64,000 nt of DNA. Origin: Bacteroidales bacterium (lineage in GTDB: Bacteria > Bacteroidota > Bacteroidia > Bacteroidales > VadinHA17). The notes below the pieces were generated by a model. The model did not search any database, was not told the origin of the DNA, and saw nothing but the letters and a program-made list of their open reading frames with translations. Made by a program: the position numbers and the translations under genes. Below, one piece after another: positions 50,545 through 60,297 of the stretch (its first letter is position 1; each line of letters starts with the position of its first letter). The stretch covers positions 1 to 64,000 of the forward strand of contig JAIPBU010000016.1 of the NCBI GenBank assembly GCA_021738535.1, in the 5' to 3' direction.

Positions 50545-51585
50545 ATGCTTGATAAAATACGCAAACTAGAAAAAGAAATAAGCGAATTCCGGGATAATGA
50601 TGGCGGGGCTTTAGAAGAATTCCGGCTCAAATATCTTAGCAAAAAAGGACTGATACCTTCTCTTTTCCAGGAATTCAGGAACATTCCAAAAGAAGATAAA
50701 GGAAAATACGGTAAACTGATAAATGATCTCAAGAACGAAGCAACTGAAAAATATACCCGGCTAAAGGAATCCGTGGATACAGGGGACTCTCAATCTGGTT
50801 TTACAGATTTAACCAGGCCGGCGGAAAAAAGCTTCCCCGGCAGCAGGCATCCGCTTTCAATAGTAAGGAATGAGATAATCTCCATTTTTCAGCGTCTCGG
50901 ATTCACTATATCAGAAGGACCGGAAATAGAAAATGACGAGCATGTATTTACTAAATTAAATTTTCCTCCTGAGCATCCTGCCAGGGATATGCAGGACACC
51001 TTCTATATAAAACGTAAATCCGAAGAGGACAGTGATCCGGATGATATTCTGCTGCGCACACATACTTCCTCAGTCCAGGTAAGGGTAATGGAAAACGAGA
51101 AACCCCCGATAAGGACAATATCACCCGGAAGAGTTTTCAGGAACGAAGCTATTTCAGCACGCGCTCACTGTATTTTTCACCAGGTGGAAGGTTTATATAT
51201 AGATACTAACGTTTCGTTTGCCGATCTTAAACAGACATTATATTTCTTTGCCGTTGAAATGTTTGGTAAAGAAACAAAAATACGCCTCAGGCCCTCATAC
51301 TTTCCTTTTACGGAACCTTCTGCAGAAATGGATATCAGCTGTACTATATGCGGCGGAAAGGGCTGTAATGTCTGTAAATATACCGGCTGGCTCGAAATAC
51401 TCGGTTGTGGAATGGTCGATCCTAATGTTCTTGAATATTGTGGTATAGACAATCAGAAATATACAGGCTTTGCATTCGGTATGGGTATAGAAAGGGCTGC
51501 CATGCTAAAATACCAGGTGAATGATCTTCGCCTCTACTTCGAAAATGATGTTCGCTTCCTGAAGCAATTCAGCTCATCGTTTTAA
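50545..51585 (+). CDS. pheS: Phenylalanine--tRNA ligase alpha subunit
   Basis: HPLSIVRNEIISIFQRLGFTISEGPEIENDEHVFTKLNFPPEHPARDMQDTFY; GCGMVDPNVLE, GFAFGMGIERAAML. Confidence 0.98.
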   Translation: MLDKIRKLEKEISEFRDNDGGALEEFRLKYLSKKGLIPSLFQEFRNIPKEDKGKYGKLINDLKNEATEKYTRLKESVDTGDSQSGFTDLTRPAEKSFPGSRHPLSIVRNEIISIFQRLGFTISEGPEIENDEHVFTKLNFPPEHPARDMQDTFYIKRKSEEDSDPDDILLRTHTSSVQVRVMENEKPPIRTISPGRVFRNEAISARAHCIFHQVEGLYIDTNVSFADLKQTLYFFAVEMFGKETKIRLRPSYFPFTEPSAEMDISCTICGGKGCNVCKYTGWLEILGCGMVDPNVLEYCGIDNQKYTGFAFGMGIERAAMLKYQVNDLRLYFENDVRFLKQFSSSF

Positions 51586-52001
51586 GCTTCCACAATATTT
51601 ATTTCATGGCTTATCTCCATTGAGGCCCTGTAGTTGAAGGTGACACCACAATAATTATCCTGTGATAGTGACACCGCTCGCTCTACTTTCTTCCTGTCCA
51701 GGTCTTTCCCCTTTACAGTGTAGGTAATATGCATTTTTTCAAAATGCTTGGGGTGAGTTTCCGTAAGAACTCCGTCTACCTTTATTTCAAGGCTATCATA
51801 AAGAACTTTCATCTTCTTCAAAATAGAAGCTACATCCATGCCTGTGCATCCTCCGAGAGCTGCCAGCATCAGGTTCTTTGGCTTAGGACCCCTGTTTTTA
51901 CCACCAAATTCCTCAGCAGAATCAATCTTAAAACTATGTCCGTCTAAATCAATATTAAAGGACAGACCGTCTTCCTGTTGTAATTTTACCGTTTCTTCCA
52001 T
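51582..52001 (-). CDS. OsmC family protein
   Basis: GPKPKNLMLAALGGCTGMDVASILKKMK; SQDNYCGVT. Confidence 0.92.
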   Translation of the reverse strand: MEETVKLQQEDGLSFNIDLDGHSFKIDSAEEFGGKNRGPKPKNLMLAALGGCTGMDVASILKKMKVLYDSLEIKVDGVLTETHPKHFEKMHITYTVKGKDLDRKKVERAVSLSQDNYCGVTFNYRASMEISHEINIVEA

Positions 52002-52089
52002 TTCCTATAACATATTATAGTAAAAATTTTTACAAAACTAATCAATAATATCAAACCTTATTGCCATCTTTGTGTTAATATAGCCTGCT

Positions 52090-52800
52090 ATGAAACAAAA
52101 GGAAATACAAATACCTTTTTGCAATAATTGCGCAGTCAATACCAATTCTGTATTTAAACATCTCTCCAGTGATGAAATCGAAATCATTAATTTTGAGAAA
52201 GATTTCAAACAATACAAAAGGGGTGATGTATTGTATTCAGAAGGAAGCCGCATTAGTGGATTCTTCTGTATCAACAAAGGCATTATTAAAGTTTTCAAAA
52301 CAGGTATTGACGGCAAAGAACAGATAATAAGGTTTGCCCGTCCGGGCGACATTATCGCTTACAGGTCTGTATTAAGCAATGAACCTGCATGCACATCAGC
52401 AAAGGCAATTGAAGATGCAGGCGTTTGCTTTATTCCTGCACACATACTCACGGATTTTGTTAAGGAAAACAGTATGTTTTCCATGGAGGTAATGAAGTTA
52501 ACCTGCCACGAACTGGGAGAGGCAAATGAGTATATTACTGATATAGCCCAGAAAACAGTACGTGAAAGACTGGCTGAAGTATTATTAAACCTCATTAATG
52601 ATTTTGGTCTTGACAGTGATAATTACCTCAGAATTACACTCACAAGAGAAGAGCTTGCAAATATTGTGGGAACTGCAACTGAATCGGTAATAAGATTACT
52701 TAGTGAGTTTAAATCAGACAAACTGATAGAATTAAGCGGTCGGAAGATCAAAATACTTAACCGAAAGTCGCTTGAAAAAATAAGCAATGTATTCAGCTAA
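52090..52800 (+). CDS. Crp/Fnr family transcriptional regulator
   Basis: cNMP-binding fold (YKRGDVLYSEGSRISGFFCINKGIIKVFKTG) and HTH (LTREELANIVGTATESVIRLLSEFKSDKLIEL). Confidence 0.92.
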   Translation: MKQKEIQIPFCNNCAVNTNSVFKHLSSDEIEIINFEKDFKQYKRGDVLYSEGSRISGFFCINKGIIKVFKTGIDGKEQIIRFARPGDIIAYRSVLSNEPACTSAKAIEDAGVCFIPAHILTDFVKENSMFSMEVMKLTCHELGEANEYITDIAQKTVRERLAEVLLNLINDFGLDSDNYLRITLTREELANIVGTATESVIRLLSEFKSDKLIELSGRKIKILNRKSLEKISNVFS

Positions 52801-52829
52801 CCATAAACACATTGGTTAAAATAATTCTC

Positions 52830-53003
52830 TTATTTCTCAATTATTGTACTCATTATTATATAAAGCAGCAGGCCGCCTACTATCAATCCCCCGCTCCATA
52901 CCAGCAGGGCATTGCTTTCAAGCTTTTGAAATTCAGAATAAGCAAGTATAACCACACCTGCAACAACGAACAATAACCCGAATCTTCTTAAGAACGCTTT
53001 CAT
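52830..53003 (-). CDS. Small 57-aa membrane protein (not in the ORF track)
   Basis: Read manually on the minus strand: MKAFLRRFGLLFVVAGVVILAYSEFQKLESNALLVWSGGLIVGGLLLYIIMSTIIEK; two hydrophobic helices, fills the Crp-ruvB gap. Confidence 0.65.
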   Translation of the reverse strand: MKAFLRRFGLLFVVAGVVILAYSEFQKLESNALLVWSGGLIVGGLLLYIIMSTIIEK

Positions 53004-53076
53004 AATCAGTATTTTATATAATTTCTTTTATCTGTAAAAGCTTTTAAATATAATTAATACACCAAACAATGCAAAA

Positions 53077-54099
53077 TTAAAATAATAATCCGCTTTCTCC
53101 CAATTTGTGCCTGCCTAAATGTTTATATGCTTTCTCTGTTACTTCCCTTCCGCGGGGCGTCCTTTTAATATACCCTTCCTTTATAAGGAATGGTTCATAT
53201 ACTTCTTCAATTGTACCACTATCCTCACCCACTGCCGTTGATATTGTAGTTAATCCTACCGGGCCTCCACTGAATTTATCAATTATTACAGTCAGTATCT
53301 TATTATCCATTTCATCCAGACCGTGGTCATCAATATTCAATGCCTCAAGTGAATATTTTGTAATATCAATATTTATCCTTCCGTCTCCTTTTACCTGTGC
53401 AAAATCCCTTACCCTTCTTAGCAAAGCATTGGCTATACGTGGTGTTCCCCGGCTCCTTGATGCAATTTCATCAGCTGCATTCTGGTCTGTTTCAACTTTT
53501 AAAATGCCTGATGATCTCTGTACTATACTACATAAAATGCTTGCATCATAATATTCCAGGTGCATCTTGATACCGAACCTCGCCCTGAGGGGACTCGTAA
53601 GCAAACCAGATCTTGTTGTGGCACCAATAAGGGTAAAAGGATTGAGATTTAACTGCACAGACCTGGCACTGGGCCCTTTATCTATCATTATGTCAATTTG
53701 ATAATCCTCCATCGCAGAATACAGGTATTCCTCCACAACCGGGCTCAGCCTGTGTATTTCATCAATAAACAAAACGTCTCCTTCTTCCAAACCTGTTAAC
53801 AGTCCTGCCAGGTCTCCGGGCTTGTCCAGTACAGGTCCTGAACTTATCTTAAGACCAACATTGAGTTCATTTGCAATAATACTGGCCAGAGTTGTTTTTC
53901 CCAGCCCGGGCGGACCATGCAACAATACATGATCTAATGCCTCTTCCCTCTGTGCAGCAGCTGTTACAAAAACTTTAAGGTTATCAACAATCCTTTGCTG
54001 TCCCTTGAAATCACTGAAATAAACCGGTCTTAGTTTATTTTCTATTTCCCGGTCTGCAGGACTGACTGATTCTTTACGTACATTGAATTCTTCTCCCAT
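53077..54099 (-). CDS. ruvB: Holliday junction branch migration helicase RuvB
   Basis: [53 protein letters not shown]. Confidence 0.98.
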   Translation of the reverse strand: MGEEFNVRKESVSPADREIENKLRPVYFSDFKGQQRIVDNLKVFVTAAAQREEALDHVLLHGPPGLGKTTLASIIANELNVGLKISSGPVLDKPGDLAGLLTGLEEGDVLFIDEIHRLSPVVEEYLYSAMEDYQIDIMIDKGPSARSVQLNLNPFTLIGATTRSGLLTSPLRARFGIKMHLEYYDASILCSIVQRSSGILKVETDQNAADEIASRSRGTPRIANALLRRVRDFAQVKGDGRINIDITKYSLEALNIDDHGLDEMDNKILTVIIDKFSGGPVGLTTISTAVGEDSGTIEEVYEPFLIKEGYIKRTPRGREVTEKAYKHLGRHKLGESGLLF

Positions 54100-54107
54100 T
54101 AACAGGG

Positions 54108-55658
54108 CTATTTAATAATTTTTATTTCTCTTTCGGGCAGATTAACCTTTATTCCGTTTATCCTTGTTTCTATGTCGTTCTTATAGGTTATTGTCATTAC
54201 CAGTATTCCTTCTTCACTATATTTCTTCCATGTTCGATGCCTTAGGCCCATATCATAAAACTGCTCTTCCCTGATACGCCCGTTGTCATAATAATAGAAA
54301 TGATACCCGTCAGGATTATCCTGTATGTAATCTCCCCTGTAAAGCAGGTTATTTTCATCGTCATAATATTTCCATAATCCATCCCGCAAGCCAATAATAT
54401 AATTACCTTCTTCACGGTGGTCTCCTATTGTGATCTTCCATTTTCCATTTCTTTCACCATCAAGATATTCACCTTCACTAATAATTTTACCATCCTTTGA
54501 ATATTCAACAAACCTTCCATCACGGCTACCCTGGTAATATTGCTCTTCCCTCAAAATTGAACCATCCGGATAATACCACTTCCATAATCCCTCCGGCCGT
54601 CCGTTCCTGTATTGACCTGTCTGCACAATATTTCCTTCCCTGTTATAAAATTTCCATGATCCCGTTCTACGGTTATTATCATATGCACCTTCTTCCTTCA
54701 GGCTGCCTCCTGTATAATAATTCTTCCAATTCCCCTCTCTTCTGCCATCTTCAGTTACAATACCTTCAGACATTTTCTGACCCCTGTCATTGTAAATAAC
54801 AGACGATATTACATTTCCGTTTTTATCATAGTTTCTGTGTATGCCCACCGGCACATCCCTCCTGAAAGGACCGCTGAATATTAGATTACCATCATTGTCA
54901 TATTCATTTCTTAAATCTATTTCAGGATCATCATCAATATTTTCCTCTACTATTTTACCATTATCGTAGAGCATAGTTTCAGTTAAAATGCCTTTTTTGT
55001 TATATTTTTTATAATACCCGTTGAGTAATCCATCTTTATAGCTCATTTCAGTTTTGATCTTTCCGTCTTCATAAAATTCCTTCCATGGACCCTGTTTGAG
55101 ACCCTCACTATCTGTCCTGTTAATCCTTTCCCTGCTTATAAGAAAATCATTATTGTACTCATAAAGAGTAATTAACTTACCTTCTTTATCATATTCCCTT
55201 GACAGACCCTGCTTTTTACCGTCTATATACGGAATTGTTTGCTTTACAGAGCCATCGGGGTAATACCTGTATGCAGTTCCCTGTCTTTTATTTGCAGCAT
55301 ATAATTCCTTGGACCATACATACAGTCCATAGCTTATGTCTCTCTTATATTTATAGTAATAGCCGCTTTTTTTACCATAGAGGTAACTTATTTTCTCAAG
55401 TGTATCACCCGTTTGTGTGTAAAAAACCCAAATACTGTCAAGTAAATGATTTCTCCTTTTTCCTTCAGATTTAAGAACACCTGTAACATAATAACTTTTC
55501 CAGTAACCATCCGGTTTACCATTTCTTATATATCCCTCACTTGAAACAGTACCGTTTGGATACTTAAAAACATGATAACCGTCCTCCAGGTCCGTATTCT
55601 GAGAAAACATAACAGCCGGTACAGAAACAAGAAATATTATTAAAGCCTTCTTTATCAT
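54108..55658 (-). CDS. Exported YwqK/MORN-like repeat protein
   Basis: Signal peptide ([20 protein letters not shown]) then many G-x-W-K-x-Y-x-x-x-G repeats ([67 protein letters not shown]). Confidence 0.85.
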   Translation of the reverse strand: MIKKALIIFLVSVPAVMFSQNTDLEDGYHVFKYPNGTVSSEGYIRNGKPDGYWKSYYVTGVLKSEGKRRNHLLDSIWVFYTQTGDTLEKISYLYGKKSGYYYKYKRDISYGLYVWSKELYAANKRQGTAYRYYPDGSVKQTIPYIDGKKQGLSREYDKEGKLITLYEYNNDFLISRERINRTDSEGLKQGPWKEFYEDGKIKTEMSYKDGLLNGYYKKYNKKGILTETMLYDNGKIVEENIDDDPEIDLRNEYDNDGNLIFSGPFRRDVPVGIHRNYDKNGNVISSVIYNDRGQKMSEGIVTEDGRREGNWKNYYTGGSLKEEGAYDNNRRTGSWKFYNREGNIVQTGQYRNGRPEGLWKWYYPDGSILREEQYYQGSRDGRFVEYSKDGKIISEGEYLDGERNGKWKITIGDHREEGNYIIGLRDGLWKYYDDENNLLYRGDYIQDNPDGYHFYYYDNGRIREEQFYDMGLRHRTWKKYSEEGILVMTITYKNDIETRINGIKVNLPEREIKIIK

Positions 55659-55661
55659 ATT

Positions 55662-56657
55662 TTATATACCAAGATGATCAGAAATTTCAAGCATTTTTCT
55701 TATTGGCCTCTCTGCTTTTTTCATCAGCTCATCATTCATTATTAATTCAGGTTCTTCATATTTTAAACTGAGATAAATCTTTTCCATTGTGATAAGCTTC
55801 ATAAAATTGCATTCACTGCAGCCACATGTAGAATCTTTTGCAGGTGCAGGAATAAATGTTTTATCCGGCCTGTTTTTTTTCATCTGGTGAATTATTCCCG
55901 GCTCAGTACCAACAATATATTTCAGGGAATCATCCTTATTAATATGCTTAAGCAAAGCACCCGTTGAACCAATGAAATCTGCTACCATCCTGACCGGTAA
56001 TTCACATTCAGGATGCACAATAATGCTTGCATCAGGATTACTGTTTTTAATATCCAATATTCTTTCAAGGGAAAACTCCTCGTGAACATGACATGCCCCC
56101 TGCCAGATAAGCATGTCCCTGTCAACCTTATTGCTTATATAATTTCCAAGATTCCTGTCTGGTGCAAATATAAGTTTTTCATCTTCCGGAAGATATTCAA
56201 CTATTTTAAAAGCATTGGTAGAAGTACAGATAATATCTGAAAGAGCTTTTATCTCAGCTGCTGAATTAATATATGTTATTACAGTCCTGTCCGGATTGGC
56301 CTCAACAAATTTTTTAAATTCTTCGGGCGGACAAGAATCTGATAGCGAACAACCGGCATTAAGATCCGGAATAAGCACTTTTGTTTGAGGCGAAAGGATT
56401 TTTGCTGTTTCAGCCATAAAATGCACACCGGCAAATAAAATAATGTCGGCATTTACACTGGCTGCTTTCCTGGAAAGGTCAAGACTGTCGCCTACAAAAT
56501 CTGCAATATCCTGTATATCTGGTGTCTGATAATAATGTGCCAGGATAACAGCATTCTTTTCCTTCCTTAGTTTGTTTATCTCTGCCTTAAGGTCTGTGCC
56601 TTTTTCAATTTTTTCGTCTATATATCCCTTTTCCGTAATATCAGACCTTTTAAACAT
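55662..56657 (-). CDS. nadA: Quinolinate synthase
   Basis: ILAHYYQTPDIQDIADFVGDSLDLSRKA, HPECELPVRMVADFIGSTGAL, CGCSECNFMKL. Confidence 0.97.
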   Translation of the reverse strand: MFKRSDITEKGYIDEKIEKGTDLKAEINKLRKEKNAVILAHYYQTPDIQDIADFVGDSLDLSRKAASVNADIILFAGVHFMAETAKILSPQTKVLIPDLNAGCSLSDSCPPEEFKKFVEANPDRTVITYINSAAEIKALSDIICTSTNAFKIVEYLPEDEKLIFAPDRNLGNYISNKVDRDMLIWQGACHVHEEFSLERILDIKNSNPDASIIVHPECELPVRMVADFIGSTGALLKHINKDDSLKYIVGTEPGIIHQMKKNRPDKTFIPAPAKDSTCGCSECNFMKLITMEKIYLSLKYEEPELIMNDELMKKAERPIRKMLEISDHLGI

Positions 56658-57176
56658 ATTATTATTATTATTTAATTATATATATAACCTCTATGATAAT
56701 AGTAGTATCCTGTTGAAACTGTTTAAACAAAATACAAAAATATCTTGCAAAAACAGATATTAATAGCCCGGAAACACTTTTTCAACATTTCAAATATTAT
56801 ACCGTTTTTGATTTACAGATAATTATGTACTTTACTAACAATTGTTAATATTGTTTTATCACCCTAAAAGTACAACAATTTTATACCAAATCATTGTTCA
56901 ACAGAAGTTGAAATATTGGTTTAAAAAATTAATAAATATTGCTTATTTAATGTTTAGCCTGGCAGATTGTTGAAAGAGCCCTAATTATTAAAACATTTTA
57001 ATAAGTAATTAACAGTTTTCAACAATACTTTGAACATGATTATAGTCAGAATCATTGAGTAATTAAACAATATAGATGCCATACTGTTGTAGTAAAGGGA
57101 CAGGTATTAAAAGACAAAAAAGTATTATATTTATTTTATTGATATTATCTTTATCATTGTCCCAATAAATCTTCAC
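56658..57176. other. AT-rich intergenic region with TTCAACA/TGTTGAA repeats; candidate oriC or large regulatory region
   Basis: Sites at 56711-56719, 56779-56787, 56895-56903, 56906-56914, 56968-56976, 57016-57024; palindromes TAACAATTGTTA and TTCAAC-AGAA-GTTGAA. Confidence 0.45.
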
Positions 57177-57620
57177 ATGAGTAAAAAAATAATAATAGCG
57201 GCAGATCATGCAGGTTTTAAACTGAAAGAAAAGATCAAAGCTTACCTTATCAAAAATAATTATGAGGTGAAAGATGCAGGCACTGCATCGGATGATAGTG
57301 TAGATTACCCTGATTTTGCCCATCCTGCTGCCAGTGGAGTAGAAGCAGGTAAATATGACCTGGGGATAACTGTCTGCGGTAGTGGAAACGGAATTAATAT
57401 TACAGCAAATAAATACCAGGGAATAAGATCAGCATTATGCTGGAATGAAGAGATAAGCAGGCTGGCACGGGCACATAATGATGCAAATATTTGTGCTTTG
57501 CCGGGAAGGTTTATATCCGAAGCGGAGGCATTGCTTATTGTGCGCACCTTCTTAAATACAGGTTTTGAAGGAGGAAGACATAAAAGGCGAATAGATAAAA
57601 TACCATTAAAGAGACTCTGA
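57177..57620 (+). CDS. rpiB: Ribose 5-phosphate isomerase B
   Basis: IAADHAGFKLKEKIKAYL, VDYPDFAHPAA, GITVCGSGNGINITANKYQGIRSALCW. Confidence 0.96.
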   Translation: MSKKIIIAADHAGFKLKEKIKAYLIKNNYEVKDAGTASDDSVDYPDFAHPAASGVEAGKYDLGITVCGSGNGINITANKYQGIRSALCWNEEISRLARAHNDANICALPGRFISEAEALLIVRTFLNTGFEGGRHKRRIDKIPLKRL

Positions 57621-57621
57621 T

Positions 57622-58059
57622 ATGTTATCAAGCACATCCAAATATGGATTAAGGGCAATAGTGTATATTGCAGGAAACCAGAAGAAGGGAGAAAAAATTG
57701 GTATAAAAAAGATTTCCAGCGACCTTGAGCTGCCAATGCCCTTTCTTGCCAAGATACTCCAGTTAATGGTTAAGCAAAAAATACTTGATTCATCAAAAGG
57801 TCCTCATGGCGGATTTTCTCTGGCACGGGATGCACGTGAAATCCATATATCAGAAGTTGTAAAAGCAATTGACGGTGAAGATGTTTTCCACAGGTGTGTG
57901 CTGCATAACGAAAATTGTGTAAGTTTTGAAAATACCAGGTCAAGGTGTATTTTACATGATGATTATGTTAAGGCCAGGTACAAAATAGAAAAATTATTTG
58001 ATGAAAAAACAGTTCATAGCCTGGTGAATACAGCGAAAAATACAGATGCATTATTCTAG
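57622..58059 (+). CDS. Rrf2 family transcriptional regulator
   Basis: KYGLRAIVYIA, PMPFLAKILQLMVKQKILDSSKGPHGGFSLARD; C-rich loop CVLHNENCVSFENTRSRCILHD. Confidence 0.93.
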   Translation: MLSSTSKYGLRAIVYIAGNQKKGEKIGIKKISSDLELPMPFLAKILQLMVKQKILDSSKGPHGGFSLARDAREIHISEVVKAIDGEDVFHRCVLHNENCVSFENTRSRCILHDDYVKARYKIEKLFDEKTVHSLVNTAKNTDALF

Positions 58060-58065
58060 TTTATT

Positions 58066-59193
58066 ATGGCCGGGATTTATATCCATATTCCTTTCTGTAA
58101 AAAAAAGTGTCATTACTGCGACTTCTACAAAACACTGGACACAGGTTTGGCTGACCGCTTCCTTGAAGCATTGAAGAAAGAGCTTGTATTGCAAAATAAT
58201 TACCTGGATAAGTCCATTATTAATACCATTTATATTGGGGGAGGAACACCGTCGGTGTTAAGTGCCGTCCAGGTAAGAGAGATAATTGATACGCTCAATA
58301 ATAATTTCAGTATAGACGGTGATGCAGAGATAACCATGGAGGCAAACCCTGATGATATTGATAAAGTTTATGTACGGGATATTAAAAGATCCGGAATTAA
58401 CAGGATTAGCCTGGGAATTCAATCATGGAATGATGAAATACTTAGTTTTCTGAACAGAAGGCATAATGCAGAACAGGCAGAACAGGCGCTCAATAGTATT
58501 TTTGAGGCAGGTATAGATAACGTATCTGCAGATCTTATTTATGGAATACCTGGTATGACACCGGGTGAATGGAGAGAAAACCTGTTGAAAACATTCAGCT
58601 ATGACCTGGTGCATCTTTCTGCATATCACCTTACAATTGAGCCGGGAACAGTCTTTGGCAAGATGAAGGACCAGGGTGAACTCAGTGAAATTGATGAGGG
58701 AATGAGTGAAAAACAATTCAGGACCTTACTAGATATTTCAGAAAAGAAAGGTTTTGAACAATATGAGATATCAAATTTCTGCAGGGAAGGATATCATTCA
58801 ATACATAATACAAATTACTGGAAAAGAGAGCCCTACCTGGGCCTGGGCCCCTCTGCCCACTCCTTCAACGGTGAGCAGAGGCAATGGAATGTGAGCAAGC
58901 TGTCAGTGTATTTGAGAAACGTGGAAAATGAAATAGTTCCTGCAGAAAGTGAAACTCTTGAAAAGAAAGATCTTTACAATGAATACATAATGACCTCTTT
59001 ACGGACAATGTGGGGCGTCAACCTGGACTATCTCGAGGAGATCACAGATAAAGAGTCAAGGGATTATATGAATAATCTGGTTGTAAGATTTATAAAATAC
59101 GGAATGGTCAGCAGGAATCAAAATAATATAGTTCTGACAGACCAGGGCAAAATGATTTCAGATAATATTATTTCAGAGCTTATGATGGTTTAA
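58066..59193 (+). CDS. hemW: Radical SAM family heme chaperone HemW
   Basis: YIHIPFCKKKCHYCDFYK, YIGGGTPSVL, RISLGIQSWNDEIL, LSAYHLTIEPGT. Confidence 0.96.
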   Translation: MAGIYIHIPFCKKKCHYCDFYKTLDTGLADRFLEALKKELVLQNNYLDKSIINTIYIGGGTPSVLSAVQVREIIDTLNNNFSIDGDAEITMEANPDDIDKVYVRDIKRSGINRISLGIQSWNDEILSFLNRRHNAEQAEQALNSIFEAGIDNVSADLIYGIPGMTPGEWRENLLKTFSYDLVHLSAYHLTIEPGTVFGKMKDQGELSEIDEGMSEKQFRTLLDISEKKGFEQYEISNFCREGYHSIHNTNYWKREPYLGLGPSAHSFNGEQRQWNVSKLSVYLRNVENEIVPAESETLEKKDLYNEYIMTSLRTMWGVNLDYLEEITDKESRDYMNNLVVRFIKYGMVSRNQNNIVLTDQGKMISDNIISELMMV

Positions 59194-60107
59194 AATCTGC
59201 CCTCAAGCATAAAACTGCTGCTTCCTATACTATGACCGTCCAGGTAAAGATCAACGGAATAAGTGCCCTCAATAAAATCACCGGTATTATCAACAAATAT
59301 GCTCATCTCAACATCCTTATTGAGATAATCCACCGTCCTGCTCTCCGTATATAACATTGTTTCATCATTCACTTCAAACAGGTTTTCAGGTGATGAGGTG
59401 ATAACCAGTCCATCCGGACGTGTAACCCTCATATAAACTGTTTTTTTACCGGGCTCAACGATGGGATTTTCATTGAGAATAAAGGCAACCTCAAGTTTAA
59501 CAAAGCGGCTTAACCTGTCTGTTTCCTTCCTCTTTTTATTCAGGGGTATGGGATTTATTTCACGGGCCTTAATAACTGATGCAACATCGACCTTATCGCT
59601 GAGCTCGTCTTTGACCTGGGACAATTCGGCGTTGGTCTCTTCAACCCTTCGCATCTGTTGCTTAATTTCTGTATTCTCAGCAATAAGAAGCTGGTTGCGT
59701 GTATTAAGTGAATCAATCTGAACAATGTAACTCTTCATTATTTCCCTCATTGTTGATATCTCCTTACGGTAAGTTCTGATTGTTTGTACATTGGAGGCAT
59801 TGATAGCCAGCAGGCGCTCAATTTTCAGGCGTTCTTCTTCGAGCTTTGCATTCAGTGTATCATTATCCGTCTTCAGTGTATCATATGAATATTTTAATTC
59901 CACAAGCTCATTGGTCAGTGAATCTTTCTGTTCAGTTAAAAGAGTCCTCATTTCCGTCATGTTGTTACGCTGCACAAAATACAAAACAATCATTGCTGCC
60001 AGTATTGTGCCCAGCACTGAAGCAGTAATGATCAGTATCTGCCTTAGCTTTCCCTGTTTGGGACTGCCGTTCTCAAATTCAGTTTTCTTATCTCCTTCTT
60101 CCATCAT
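59190..60107 (-). CDS. Single-TM coiled-coil protein with C-terminal beta domain
   Basis: MMEEGDKK start, TM (ILIITASVLGTILAAMIVLYFV), long heptad coiled coil; track start at 60188 runs through a dispersed repeat and is unlikely. Confidence 0.7.
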   Translation of the reverse strand: MMEEGDKKTEFENGSPKQGKLRQILIITASVLGTILAAMIVLYFVQRNNMTEMRTLLTEQKDSLTNELVELKYSYDTLKTDNDTLNAKLEEERLKIERLLAINASNVQTIRTYRKEISTMREIMKSYIVQIDSLNTRNQLLIAENTEIKQQMRRVEETNAELSQVKDELSDKVDVASVIKAREINPIPLNKKRKETDRLSRFVKLEVAFILNENPIVEPGKKTVYMRVTRPDGLVITSSPENLFEVNDETMLYTESRTVDYLNKDVEMSIFVDNTGDFIEGTYSVDLYLDGHSIGSSSFMLEGRF

Positions 60108-60297
60108 CTTAATATATAGATTCCTGTTAAAGCTCACAAAGTTACTAAAAATGCATAAATCAAGTAATGGAATAATCCAATAATCCATTCCTCAGCGGAG
60201 TTCATAAAATATTGATAACATTTACAAATTTATTAGCCGGGTAAAATAAGGATTGCCTATTTTTTGGCCTTAATAAAAACAAAAAAATTATCATTTT

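Noticed and set aside
54108-55658. Toxin-antitoxin system based on YwqK label
   Set aside because: No adjacent toxin-like gene, and the protein has an export signal.
60189-60297. Purine or other riboswitch before purF
   Set aside because: The ~110-bp leader has no convincing conserved aptamer sequence or paired stems.
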